64,000 nt of DNA from Dyadobacter chenhuakuii (lineage in GTDB: Bacteria; Bacteroidota; Bacteroidia; Cytophagales; Spirosomataceae): assembly GCF_023821985.2 (NCBI RefSeq), contig NZ_CP098805.1, positions 3,472,001 to 3,536,000 of the forward strand. The letters are read 5' to 3'. Numbering within the stretch: the first letter of the stretch is position 1; each line of letters opens with the position of its first letter. The notes beneath the pieces were generated by a model, which ran no database searches, was not told the origin of the DNA, and was given only the letters and a program-made list of their open reading frames with translations. This document shows positions 42,026 through 50,246 of the stretch, one piece after another. Made by a program: the position numbers and the translations under genes.

Positions 42026-43552
42026 ATGATTACCAAAAAATCTTCAAAGACGATCGCCCCCGACGTCGTTTTGATAGGGGCCGGTATCATGAGTGCAACT
42101 CTTGGAGTTTTACTTAAAAAATTAAATCCAGCGATCTCCATTTCGATCTTTGAAAGACTGGACCGGGTTACCGCCGAAAGTTCTGACCCATGGAATAACG
42201 CAGGAACGGGACACTCCGCTTTCTGCGAGCTCAATTACACACCGCAGCTGGAAGATGGCACGGTAGACACCAAAAAAGCGATTAAGATCGCTGAATCCTT
42301 CGAAGTCTCTAAGGAATTCTGGGCCTATCTGGTTGAGAATGATATTATTGATTCTCCTGACGCATTTATTCACAACATTCCACACCTGAGCTTCGTATGG
42401 GGCGATGATAATGTAGAATATCTTAAAAAGCGTTACGACGGTCTCACAAAACACCACCTGTTCCACGGAATGGAATATACGGAGGACAAAAGCGAGATCA
42501 ATTCGTGGATTCCTCTGGTCATGGAAGGAAGGGATCCTGACATACAAGTGGCAGCAACCAAAATGGATCTGGGTACGGACGTCAACTTTGGAACGCTCAC
42601 CAAATTCATGTTTGAATATCTGGAAAAGCAAGAGGGCGTTGCGCTCTATCTGAATCATGAAGTGGATGATTTTGATAAGAAAAAAGATGGATCCTGGGTC
42701 ATTGAAGTTAAAGACCGCGCAACCAGAAAAACTTCAAAAGTCCAGACAAAATTCGTTTTCATCGGAGCTGGCGGCGGATCACTGCCGCTTCTTGAAAAAT
42801 CCAACATTCCGGAAGGAAAAGGCTTTGGCGGTTTCCCTGTGAGCGGCCAGTGGCTGGTTTGCAACAATCAGGAAATCATTGAAAAGCATCAGGCCAAAGT
42901 TTATGGAAAGGCGTCTGTGGGCTCTCCTCCTATGTCGGTTCCGCATTTGGACACACGAATGATTGATGGCAAGAAAGCGCTCCTATTTGGCCCATATGCC
43001 GGTTTTTCAACCAAATTCCTGAAAAACGGATCATTTCTGGATCTGCCATTGTCCATTAAGCTCGACAACATCCGCCCTATGCTCGCCGCCGGGATCCATA
43101 ACATTCCGTTGACCAAATACCTGATTGATCAGGTAAGACAGTCGCCGCAAGACAGGCTGGAAGCATTGAAAGATTACCTGCCCGAGGCGAAACTGGAAGA
43201 CTGGGATCTTGAAATGGCCGGACAGCGTGTACAAGTTATTAAGAAAGACAAGAAAGTAGGCGGCGTCCTGGAATTCGGAACGGAAATGGTCACCGCTGCC
43301 GACGGTTCGCTTGCAGCATTATTGGGAGCATCCCCGGGTGCCTCAACGGCTGTCTCGATCATGCTGGAACTCATTCAGAAGTGTTTCAAAGAAGCCAGAT
43401 CAGACGAATGGCAGGCTGAATTCAAAAAGATCATCCCATCATTCGGAGAATCCCTTTCCAAAAATGCCGAACTGGCAGCCAAAACACGCGCCAGAACAAC
43501 TGAAATCCTGGAACTGGGTGCTTCACATTATTCCGAGGAGTTTACTGCTTAA
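42026..43552 (+). CDS. mqo: malate:quinone oxidoreductase
   Basis: A 508-residue FAD enzyme that oxidises malate to oxaloacetate and passes electrons to quinone at the inner membrane face, replacing or supplementing malate dehydrogenase. The FAD site is DVVLIGAGIMSATLGVLL near residues 13-30, followed by ERLDRVTAESSDPWNNAGTG, GHSAFCELNYTP, FVFIGAGGGSLPLLEKSNIP, FPVSGQWLVC and GPYAGFSTKFLKNGS; the C-terminal KVGGVLEFGTEMVTAADGS is also typical. Normal length. A 121-bp internal part (43144-43264) exists a second time at 45215-45335. Confidence 0.96.
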   Translation: MITKKSSKTIAPDVVLIGAGIMSATLGVLLKKLNPAISISIFERLDRVTAESSDPWNNAGTGHSAFCELNYTPQLEDGTVDTKKAIKIAESFEVSKEFWAYLVENDIIDSPDAFIHNIPHLSFVWGDDNVEYLKKRYDGLTKHHLFHGMEYTEDKSEINSWIPLVMEGRDPDIQVAATKMDLGTDVNFGTLTKFMFEYLEKQEGVALYLNHEVDDFDKKKDGSWVIEVKDRATRKTSKVQTKFVFIGAGGGSLPLLEKSNIPEGKGFGGFPVSGQWLVCNNQEIIEKHQAKVYGKASVGSPPMSVPHLDTRMIDGKKALLFGPYAGFSTKFLKNGSFLDLPLSIKLDNIRPMLAAGIHNIPLTKYLIDQVRQSPQDRLEALKDYLPEAKLEDWDLEMAGQRVQVIKKDKKVGGVLEFGTEMVTAADGSLAALLGASPGASTAVSIMLELIQKCFKEARSDEWQAEFKKIIPSFGESLSKNAELAAKTRARTTEILELGASHYSEEFTA

Positions 43553-43578
43553 AATTTCGCTTCATATTATATTAATGT

Positions 43579-43607
43579 AAAGTCCCGGCATCGCGTCGGG
43601 ACTTTTT
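43579..43607 (+). terminator. terminator after mqo
   Basis: AAAGTCCCG and CGGGACTTT pair across 9 nt and are followed by more T's, 27 bp after the mqo stop. The same stem occurs in front of the third C1q-like gene (46688), a sign of duplicated flanks. Confidence 0.8.
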
Positions 43608-43713
43608 CATTTCCGTTTAATCACCCTACTTCGCCGCCGGCTCATCGCTTTCGCTATTCCTCGCTGTTCCTGACAATCTTGGCTTTTATAAATTCCACAT
43701 ATCCGCCAATAAC

Positions 43714-44874
43714 ATGAGAACATTCGATTTACAACTAATCAGCAATCAAAAGCTCAAACTGACTTTCGGCAAACTTGCATTATCAGCAATGCTACTTTCA
43801 TGCGGTCCCAGCATCTTCGCACAAAATGTCGGTATCAACACCCAGCAACCCGATACCAGCTCCGCCCTGGATATTGTAGGAACAGATAAAGGCTTACTAA
43901 TCCCAAGAGTTTCCCTTCAATCCCTAACAGACAATGTTACAATTCCAAATCCGGCGACAGCGCTGCTGGTGTAAAATACGAATGCGGGATTGGGGAAAGT
44001 AGGTTTTTACTATAATTCCGGAACGGCGGCAGCTCCGGTTTGGAGTCTGGTAGGCGGCGGTGAAGGAGGAAACCTAACATTACCATTTTCCCAAAATGGA
44101 AGTAGCATAAGCTCATTATTTCACATTAATAACACAGGTGGAATCTCAGTCGGCTCAGCCATCACTGGCGAAAGTGAAAGCTCGGTCGGTGTGAAAGGTG
44201 TAACGAATACAGGCCGCGCCATTGTGGGAACGAGCAACGGATCAGGAACTGCCGTTTCTGGCTACGCAGTCTCTGATGGAACAGGAGTCATTGCCTCCGC
44301 TGCAAACACTAACGGAAAAGCGCTGGAAGTAAGCGGCCCAATGCGGATTGCAGGACCGGGTCAGTCTCCGGGAAAGGGTAAGATGCTTGCTTCTGATGGG
44401 AATGGGAACGCTAGTTGACAAGAGATAGTAGCCTTCAAGGCCGCCGGAATCCCACCAAATGGAAGCCAAAGCATTCCCGCTGGTGCAAAAGTCAAGGTTG
44501 CCTTCGCGAATCAAGAGTATGATTTGAATTCTAATTATAATGATGTCAATGCATCTCCACACAGCACATTTATAGCACCATTCGATGGAATTTACCATTT
44601 TGATTTAAAGCTGGCCTGGAATTCATATGGCGTGACTGACTCATACCAGACTTTTACAAGACTAGTAAGAACAAGAGCAGGAAATCCGGTTGATGTATCA
44701 ATTGAATTTTCCGAAAGTATATTTGATGTATCATCCAAGACCTCAGTAGATTTGCAATTGATTCAGGGAGACATGATCCATGTTGAGGTAGAGAATATAG
44801 GATCAGAAACTGTGGAAATCTTCATTAACAATGAATCAAGTAATTTCAGTGGCCGCCTCTTATTTAAACAGTAA
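43714..44874 (+). pseudogene. C1q-like secreted protein, copy 1, with two internal stops
   Basis: One continuous frame of 387 codons interrupted by TAA at 43972-43974 and TGA at 44416-44418. The first stop is a single change in the codon that is Tyr in copies 2 and 3 (ALLVYNTNAG). The second falls where the others have Trp (GNATW), next to a loss of three codons. The N-terminal signal, the GINTQQPD opening and the Gly/Ser-rich stalk are nearly identical in DNA to copy 3 (46824), whereas the C-terminal C1q-like head (STFIAPFDGIYHFDLKLAW ... FSGRLLFKQ) is closer to copy 2. It is a broken, mosaic member of the tandem family. Confidence 0.88.
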
Positions 44875-44957
44875 GCGACCCAATTTTAGTTACACTAATT
44901 TATTGATTTTGAATAGAAATATTATCCACAATAAGTACTGCACTTAATCTAAATCAC

Positions 44958-45214
44958 CAACCCCCACAAAAACCGCAATCCATGCACTGCATCGCCTATT
45001 TCGAAAGCTCTACCTGCCTCTGTATCGAAGCGGCCTTGGCTATGATTTTACATCTGGAGTGACAGATTCGTTGACGATGTCGCCCTGGTAGTTGATGTTG
45101 TCCCAGGCGGCGAAGATTCGGTCCCGCTGATTTGGTCGTTGCCGCCGGTGCCGCGCTCGCTCCCTGATGCCTGGAGAAGGGCGAGTTTTGCTGCCTGCCA
45201 TAATGATTGCCAGG
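44958..45214 (-). pseudogene. relic of the sugar epimerase 3' end
   Basis: About 257 bp resemble the last 85 or so codons of the epimerase gene at 48106-48960, in the same orientation, roughly four-fifths identical by eye, with small deletions that break the frame (for example one base lost near 45128). Stretches such as RIFAAWDNINYQGDIV remain recognisable. No start or complete domain is left. It ends exactly where the mqo fragment begins. Confidence 0.8.
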
Positions 45215-45335
45215 GCCGCAGGACAGGTTGGAAGCATTGAAAGATTACCTGCCCGAGGCGAAACTGGAAGACTGGGATCTTGAAATGGCCGGACAGCGTG
45301 TACAAGTCATTAAGAAAGACAAGAAAGTAGGCGGC
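45215..45335 (+). pseudogene. 121-bp fragment of mqo
   Basis: This piece matches mqo 43144-43264 base by base with three substitutions in 121 positions and no gap. It has neither start nor stop of the gene and cannot be functional. The left border lies at a shared GCCGCA-GACAGG sequence, which suggests recombination at short homology; to the right, unrelated sequence begins at once. Confidence 0.9.
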
Positions 45336-45386
45336 TCAGGCGACTACATTAATTAGCTGCTGACATTATATCTATTTTTTGCCAAA

Positions 45387-45408
45387 GCGCTGGATTTAAA
45401 TCCAGCGC
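45387..45408. terminator. 22-bp perfect palindrome before C1q copy 2
   Basis: GCGCTGGATTT and AAATCCAGCGC form a perfect palindrome without loop bases. It holds the place that the AAAGTCCCG-type terminators have before copies 1 and 3, so it is probably a terminator or a remnant of one. Confidence 0.55.
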
Positions 45409-45530
45409 GTTGCTTGTTTTTGACCGTACACTCATCCTACTCCACCGCAGGCTCATCGGTTTCATTGTTCTTATCCTTTCTTGTGAATATTGGACGTTCA
45501 AATGTTTCATACTATTCACTCAAAAAAACG

Positions 45531-46625
45531 ATGAGAAAACTAATTACTCCTCTCGCGATCTCAGCTGCACTCTTTTTTGCCAGCCAAGGCTCATTCGCAC
45601 AAGGTGTCGGCATCAACACCACCCAACCTGACGCCAGCGCTGCGCTCGACATTACAGGAACGGACAAAGGCTTGCTTATTCCCCGTGTTTCGCTGCAGTC
45701 GCTGACAGACAATACAACAGTCCCTAATCCCGCCACCGCATTGCTGGTCTATAATACAAATGCAGGATTAGGGAAGGTTGGGTTTTATTATAATTCCGGA
45801 ACACCTGCAAATCCTGCTTGGAGTCTAATAAACGGAGGAGGAAGCTTGACACTTCCGTTTTCGCAGCTCGGAACAAATAATGGACCATTGTTTCTGATCA
45901 ATAATAATGATGCGAATGGCACGTCAGTTGGTATTAGTGGGATTGCTGCAAACGCGATTGGAGTAAGAGGTGCTACATTATCCGGCAAAGGTGTTGTTGG
46001 ACATTCTGCCTCCGGAGGCACAGGGGTTTTCGCTTCCTCTGCAAACGTTAACGGAAAAGCGCTGGAGGTAAGTGGCCCAATTACAATCGCCGGTCCCGGG
46101 CAGTCACCTGGGAATGGCAAAGTGCTTACTTCTGATGATAATGGGAATGCAACCTGGCAGACTATTTCGGGAGACGTTGCTTTCAGGGCTAATGGTGTAT
46201 TGGGTGGTGGAAACCAAAACATAGCACTTGGGGCTACCGCAAAAGTCGTTTTTGAAAATGAAGTCTATGATCTTAATCAAAATTACAATAACGCTAATAG
46301 CGCTCCTAACAGCACTTTCATTGCACCAGTTAATGGTGTATATCATTTTGATTTAAACATTGCCTGGAAGAAGCCACTAGATGTCCCCTCCTTTTACGCG
46401 GAGACTCATTTGGTCCGAACACGAGGTGGAGTAAAGGTTGTAATAGCCAGTGACTTTGTGCATAGCGAAGTGGACAATTCATCCAAGTTGTCCACCGAGG
46501 TTAATCTTTTGGCAGGAGACATGATGCACGTCGAAGTTAAAAATCCCATCACCGAGGGCGGCATTCAACTCTTTACAACAGCAGAGCATAGCTTCTTCAA
46601 CGGGCGACTGGTTATTAAACAATAG
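45531..46625 (+). CDS. C1q-like secreted protein, copy 2
   Basis: A 364-residue exported protein; ATG at 45531 gives the signal MRKLITPLAISAALFFASQG with cleavage after SFAQ. Next comes a conserved opening (GVGINTTQPDASAALDITG, LLIPRVSLQSLTDN, NTNAGLGKVGFYYNSG), a Gly/Ala/Ser-rich stalk with short repeats (GVRGATLSGKGVVGHSASGG), then GPGQSPGNGKVLTSDDNGNATW and a C-terminal jelly-roll head of C1q/TNF type (STFIAPVNGVYHFDLNIAW, HLVRTRGGVKV, FFNGRLVIKQ). It resembles head-and-stalk adhesins or phage-fibre-like surface proteins. No T9SS sorting domain. Function unknown. Confidence 0.75.
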   Translation: MRKLITPLAISAALFFASQGSFAQGVGINTTQPDASAALDITGTDKGLLIPRVSLQSLTDNTTVPNPATALLVYNTNAGLGKVGFYYNSGTPANPAWSLINGGGSLTLPFSQLGTNNGPLFLINNNDANGTSVGISGIAANAIGVRGATLSGKGVVGHSASGGTGVFASSANVNGKALEVSGPITIAGPGQSPGNGKVLTSDDNGNATWQTISGDVAFRANGVLGGGNQNIALGATAKVVFENEVYDLNQNYNNANSAPNSTFIAPVNGVYHFDLNIAWKKPLDVPSFYAETHLVRTRGGVKVVIASDFVHSEVDNSSKLSTEVNLLAGDMMHVEVKNPITEGGIQLFTTAEHSFFNGRLVIKQ

Positions 46626-46687
46626 AGACTGGCTAAGGTTTTCAAATTCAATCCCTGATTGGTTCGTCTCAATGCAGTTTTCATTTC

Positions 46688-46718
46688 AAAGTCCCGCAGC
46701 AATGCCGGGACTTTTTTA
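46688..46718 (+). terminator. terminator before C1q copy 3
   Basis: AAAGTCCCG and CGGGACTTT pair across 9 nt and end in six T's, 62 bp after the copy 2 stop. The stem is the same as that after mqo at 43579. Confidence 0.8.
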
Positions 46719-46823
46719 TTTCCGATCAATCATCCAAGCATACCGTCTGCTCAACGCTTTTGCTCTGCTTGTCTATTCTGGCGAACCTTGGGCTTTTATA
46801 AATTTCACACATCCGACAATAAC

Positions 46824-48017
46824 ATGAGAACATTCCATTTACCATCATTCAGCAACCAAAAGCTAAAACTAACTTTTGGCAAACTTGCATTATCAGCGAT
46901 CCTACTTTCATACGGGCCAGGCATCTTCGCACAAAACGTAGGTATCAACACCCAACAACCTGATCCCAGCTCAGCCCTGGACATTGTAGGAACAGACAAA
47001 GGCCTACTAATTCCAAGAGTATCCCTCCAATCCCTGACAGACAATGCCACCATTCCAAATCCTGCAACAGCGCTGCTAGTGTATAATACGAATGCGGGAC
47101 TTGGCAAAGTAGGTTTTTATTATAATTCCGGAACGGCGGCGAGTCCGGTTTGGAGTCTGGTTGGTGGCGGTGAAGGAGGAAATTTAACCTTACCATTTTC
47201 CCAAAATGGAAGTAGCCTAAGCTCGCTTTTTCACATTAATAACACAGGGGGAATCTCAGTAGGCTCAGCCATCACGGGCGAAAGCGAAAGCTCGATCGGT
47301 GTGAAAGGTGTAACGAATACAGGTCGTGCTGTAGTCGGAACGAGCAATGGATCGGGAGTGGCCGTTTCTGGTTACGCTGTTTCAGATGGAACAGGAGTCA
47401 TCGCCTCCGCTGCAAACACTAACGGAAAAGCGCTGGAAGTAAGCGGCCCAATGAAAATCGCAGGGCCTGGGCAGTCACCTGGCAACGGTAAGGTGCTCAT
47501 GTCAGATGGGAGTGGGAATGCTACTTGGGAGAATGTTTCGGGGAATGTTGCTTTTCGGGCGAGTGGGATTAAGGGCGGAGGAAGTGAACTGATACCAGTC
47601 GACGGAACACAAGTTAAGATTACGTTCGCAGGAGAGAATTATGATGTAGGTGATAATTATCAAGATGCGAATGGCTTCCCGCACAGCACCTTCACTGCAC
47701 CAAAAGCCGGGCTTTATCATTTCGATGCTCAGGTAGAATTTTTTAACTATAATGATACGGGGGGAAATCCAGTCCCAAAAACTTTCGAACAGAGTCTCCA
47801 GATCATCGTGACTCGTGGCAACTCAACCTTTAATGTAGCAACAAACAATACAGTGATGACTTTAAGGTATTCATCAACAATATCAACAGATTTAAAACTT
47901 CTAGCAGGAGATAAAGTACATCTAATAGCCTCTTCAACTGCAACTTACGGCCCAACGACTCTTACCACGATGCCCGAAAAATCTTTCTTTTCCGGAAGAC
48001 TAGTGTTTGAACTTTAA
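46824..48017 (+). CDS. C1q-like secreted protein, copy 3
   Basis: A 397-residue exported protein from ATG 46824 (signal ends GIFAQ near residue 37; an N-terminal basic segment NQKLKLTFGK precedes the hydrophobic core). The order is as in copy 2: NVGINTQQPDPSSALDIVG opening, stalk with GVKGVTNTGRAVVGTSNGSG and DGTGVIASAANTNGKALEV, then a C1q-like head. Its head differs clearly from copies 1 and 2 (STFTAPKAGLYHFDAQVEF, a longer NDTGGNPVPKTFEQ loop, FFSGRLVFEL end). Constant stalk and varied head suggest selection on the binding face. Function unknown. Confidence 0.75.
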   Translation: MRTFHLPSFSNQKLKLTFGKLALSAILLSYGPGIFAQNVGINTQQPDPSSALDIVGTDKGLLIPRVSLQSLTDNATIPNPATALLVYNTNAGLGKVGFYYNSGTAASPVWSLVGGGEGGNLTLPFSQNGSSLSSLFHINNTGGISVGSAITGESESSIGVKGVTNTGRAVVGTSNGSGVAVSGYAVSDGTGVIASAANTNGKALEVSGPMKIAGPGQSPGNGKVLMSDGSGNATWENVSGNVAFRASGIKGGGSELIPVDGTQVKITFAGENYDVGDNYQDANGFPHSTFTAPKAGLYHFDAQVEFFNYNDTGGNPVPKTFEQSLQIIVTRGNSTFNVATNNTVMTLRYSSTISTDLKLLAGDKVHLIASSTATYGPTTLTTMPEKSFFSGRLVFEL

Positions 48018-48105
48018 GCTTAACTCTTAAATACAAAATTGCTTTAATACTACGTGAAAAATTAATGCAAGATTAGAATTTAAGTTAGTAACAATGAAAT
48101 TGTGA

Positions 48106-48960
48106 TTATCTAATGTAACAACCTAACCCCCGCAAAAACCGTAACCCATCCACCGCAATCGCCTCTTTGGAAGGCTCCACCTGCCTCCATATCGAAGCTG
48201 CTTTGGCGATGACTTTTACATCAGGCGTGAAAGATTCAATAACAATGTCGCCCTGGTAGTTGATGTTGTCCAGGGCGGCGAAGATTCGGTCCCAGTTGAT
48301 TTGGTCGTTGCCGGGGGTTCCGCGGTCGCTGCCTGATGCGTGGAGGAGGGCTAGTTTGGAGCCGGCCATTTTTATGGCTAGGGCTGGGTCCTTTTCTTCT
48401 AGGTTCATGTGGAAGGAATCGAGGTGCACCATTAGCGCGTCGCTTCTTACGTCGGCAATTAATTTAAGCACCTGTTCGCAGGTGTTAATGAAATCGGTTT
48501 CATAGCGGTTCAAAGGCTCTAACGCCAGCTTAACATTGCGCTCACCTGCGTAATCAGCGAGGATTGTGAGATTTTTTACAACTGTTTTCCATTGCTTTTC
48601 CTTTTTATCTTCAGGAACAAGATCAGCCCTGCCGACAGAAGAATAAACAGGCCCGGCTACGAGCTGACTTCCCAGGATCGGGGCGATGTCGATTAATGTT
48701 TGAACATATTCCAATGACGTAACCTGCTCTTTTCGGGTGCCGCGCAGGTCGCGGCCGAGGCCGGTTGCGGCGCATATGGAACGGCATTCCAGTTGATTGT
48801 GATCCAGCGCCTTTCTGACATATTTGGCATCAACGTTCGAAGGATCCTCAACGGCAATTTCTACGAAATCGAAACCCCATTCCTTGAATTGCGGAAAGAA
48901 GGAAACGCTTTCATTTGTGAATGGCGAAGAGAACAAATAGGTGTTGATACCGAATTTCAT
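48106..48960 (-). CDS. sugar-phosphate isomerase/epimerase, tagatose/psicose 3-epimerase type
   Basis: A 284-residue TIM-barrel protein (AP-endonuclease-2 superfamily). ATG at 48960 gives the start MKFGINTYLFSSPF. Metal-binding candidates are Glu in LALEPLNRYETDFINT, Asp in MVHLDSFHMNLEE, and Glu in DIVIESFTPDV, as in D-tagatose/D-psicose 3-epimerases; a His in LLHASGSDRGTPG lies between. It should interconvert ketohexoses or related sugars with Mn or Co. It is one base beyond the stop of the VCBS gene upstream (TAACATG), so both are co-transcribed. A broken copy of its 3' end lies at 44958-45214. Confidence 0.83.
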   Translation of the reverse strand: MKFGINTYLFSSPFTNESVSFFPQFKEWGFDFVEIAVEDPSNVDAKYVRKALDHNQLECRSICAATGLGRDLRGTRKEQVTSLEYVQTLIDIAPILGSQLVAGPVYSSVGRADLVPEDKKEKQWKTVVKNLTILADYAGERNVKLALEPLNRYETDFINTCEQVLKLIADVRSDALMVHLDSFHMNLEEKDPALAIKMAGSKLALLHASGSDRGTPGNDQINWDRIFAALDNINYQGDIVIESFTPDVKVIAKAASIWRQVEPSKEAIAVDGLRFLRGLGCYIR

Positions 48961-48961
48961 G

Positions 48962-50167
48962 TTACCGGCTTTGAATAAAAATGCGAACACCCTTTTTGTT
49001 TCCTGTTACAATGTCCAGCAGTCCATCCTTGTTCAGATCTTCCACGGTGACATGCAGACCCGCACCTGAATCATTGTCGATTTCGTGCCTGGTCCAGCTT
49101 GGGACTTTTCCCGGTTTATATTCAAACCAATAAATTACAGCAGGCTCAAATTCACCCGGATCGTTTCCGTGGTGAGCGAAGTATCTTTTTCCGGTCACAA
49201 AATCAATGTTGCCATCGCCATTAATGTCTGCCAAAGCAAGGCCGTGCGTCTGGGAGAATGTATTGTCGATGGTATGATGCCGCCATGTGGCGTTTCCTTG
49301 TTCGTCTTTGCCTTGCTCATGCCACCAAATGCCATAATCATGCGCGGATGCACTTAAAACATCGTTCAAGCCGTCGCCGTTGAGGTCCATGACGTACATT
49401 TGAGAACAATCTTTTCCTAAATCAGCGGGATGAAATTTCCAGTCTGCATCTTTTGCAACCTTAGAAGGCCCTTCTGCCGGACCTTCCCACCAGCCGTTTT
49501 TGACTATAACATCCTTACGGCCATCGCCATTGATGTCCCCGTAACCGATGCCATGCGTGTACATATGTGTAGCAATGTTCGGATCATTGCTGATCGTGAA
49601 TTTTTCCCATTCCGTCTTGCCTTTTTCAGCAGGACAACGCAGCCAAATCACTTTTTTTGCCGTCGGATCATTGCATAGCAAGTCCAGACGACCGTCTCCG
49701 TCCATATCCACCAACATCGGCGACTCATTTCCTACCGAAGAATGGATCACATGCGTGGGCCAGTGGCCGCGCTTGCCCTTCGGATTTTCATGCCAAACGG
49801 CAGCTTTACCAGGCCAGTCAATTCTGATCAGATCGATCCAGCTGTCCTGGTTCACGTCCATGGCGAAATCGAGAAAAGAGTTGCTATAACCCCCATTGAC
49901 GATAAATGAATCCGGCTTGGCCAATTCGTGCGCTTTCCAGCTGGGCGCTTCGAACCAATATGCACCGGCGAGTATATCTTTCTTGCCGTCCTTGTTCACA
50001 TCCCCCATCGCTGCTCCTTCGGCAATGAATTTGTTGACTAAAACCTGTTTTTTAAATGAGACAGTCTTGCCCAGTTTCGCTTTGGTCTGCGCTTGCGACG
50101 CATAGCCCGATAACATTAAAACCGGGATCAGGAAAAGCCATTTTAGCTGTTTTGCAATTGTTCTCAT
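48962..50167 (-). CDS. exported FG-GAP/VCBS repeat protein
   Basis: A 401-residue secreted protein with signal ending YASQAQ (about residue 27). At least six FG-GAP loops of the DxNxDGxxD kind are seen: GDVNKDGKKDILAGAYW, VDMDGDGRLDLLCND, GDINGDGRKDVIVKNGWW, MDLNGDGLNDVLSAS, ADINGDGNIDFVTGKRYF and EDLNKDGLLDIVTGN, which is a full propeller. No sorting domain is present. It is immediately upstream of, and translationally close to, the epimerase gene, so a part in binding or handling of a sugar or polysaccharide is inferred. Confidence 0.8.
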   Translation of the reverse strand: MRTIAKQLKWLFLIPVLMLSGYASQAQTKAKLGKTVSFKKQVLVNKFIAEGAAMGDVNKDGKKDILAGAYWFEAPSWKAHELAKPDSFIVNGGYSNSFLDFAMDVNQDSWIDLIRIDWPGKAAVWHENPKGKRGHWPTHVIHSSVGNESPMLVDMDGDGRLDLLCNDPTAKKVIWLRCPAEKGKTEWEKFTISNDPNIATHMYTHGIGYGDINGDGRKDVIVKNGWWEGPAEGPSKVAKDADWKFHPADLGKDCSQMYVMDLNGDGLNDVLSASAHDYGIWWHEQGKDEQGNATWRHHTIDNTFSQTHGLALADINGDGNIDFVTGKRYFAHHGNDPGEFEPAVIYWFEYKPGKVPSWTRHEIDNDSGAGLHVTVEDLNKDGLLDIVTGNKKGVRIFIQSR

Positions 50168-50246
50168 TTATCAAGGATTTAGATTTCTTATTATAAAAAA
50201 GAAAAGCAAGTCAATTTTACTGCCATTTACTGAAATGCCGTCGAAA

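Noticed and set aside
44524-44874. Separate short gene for a C1q-like domain
   Set aside because: It is in the same frame as the preceding parts of the copy 1 pseudogene and has no signal peptide or start of its own.
45040-45305. Two minus-strand ORFs in the scar region
   Set aside because: They are the remains of the epimerase end and the antisense of the mqo fragment; neither is a complete domain.
43553-48105. Mobile element as cause of the C1q duplications
   Set aside because: No transposase, terminal inverted repeats or target-site duplications were seen. The joint at 45215 is better explained by short-homology recombination.
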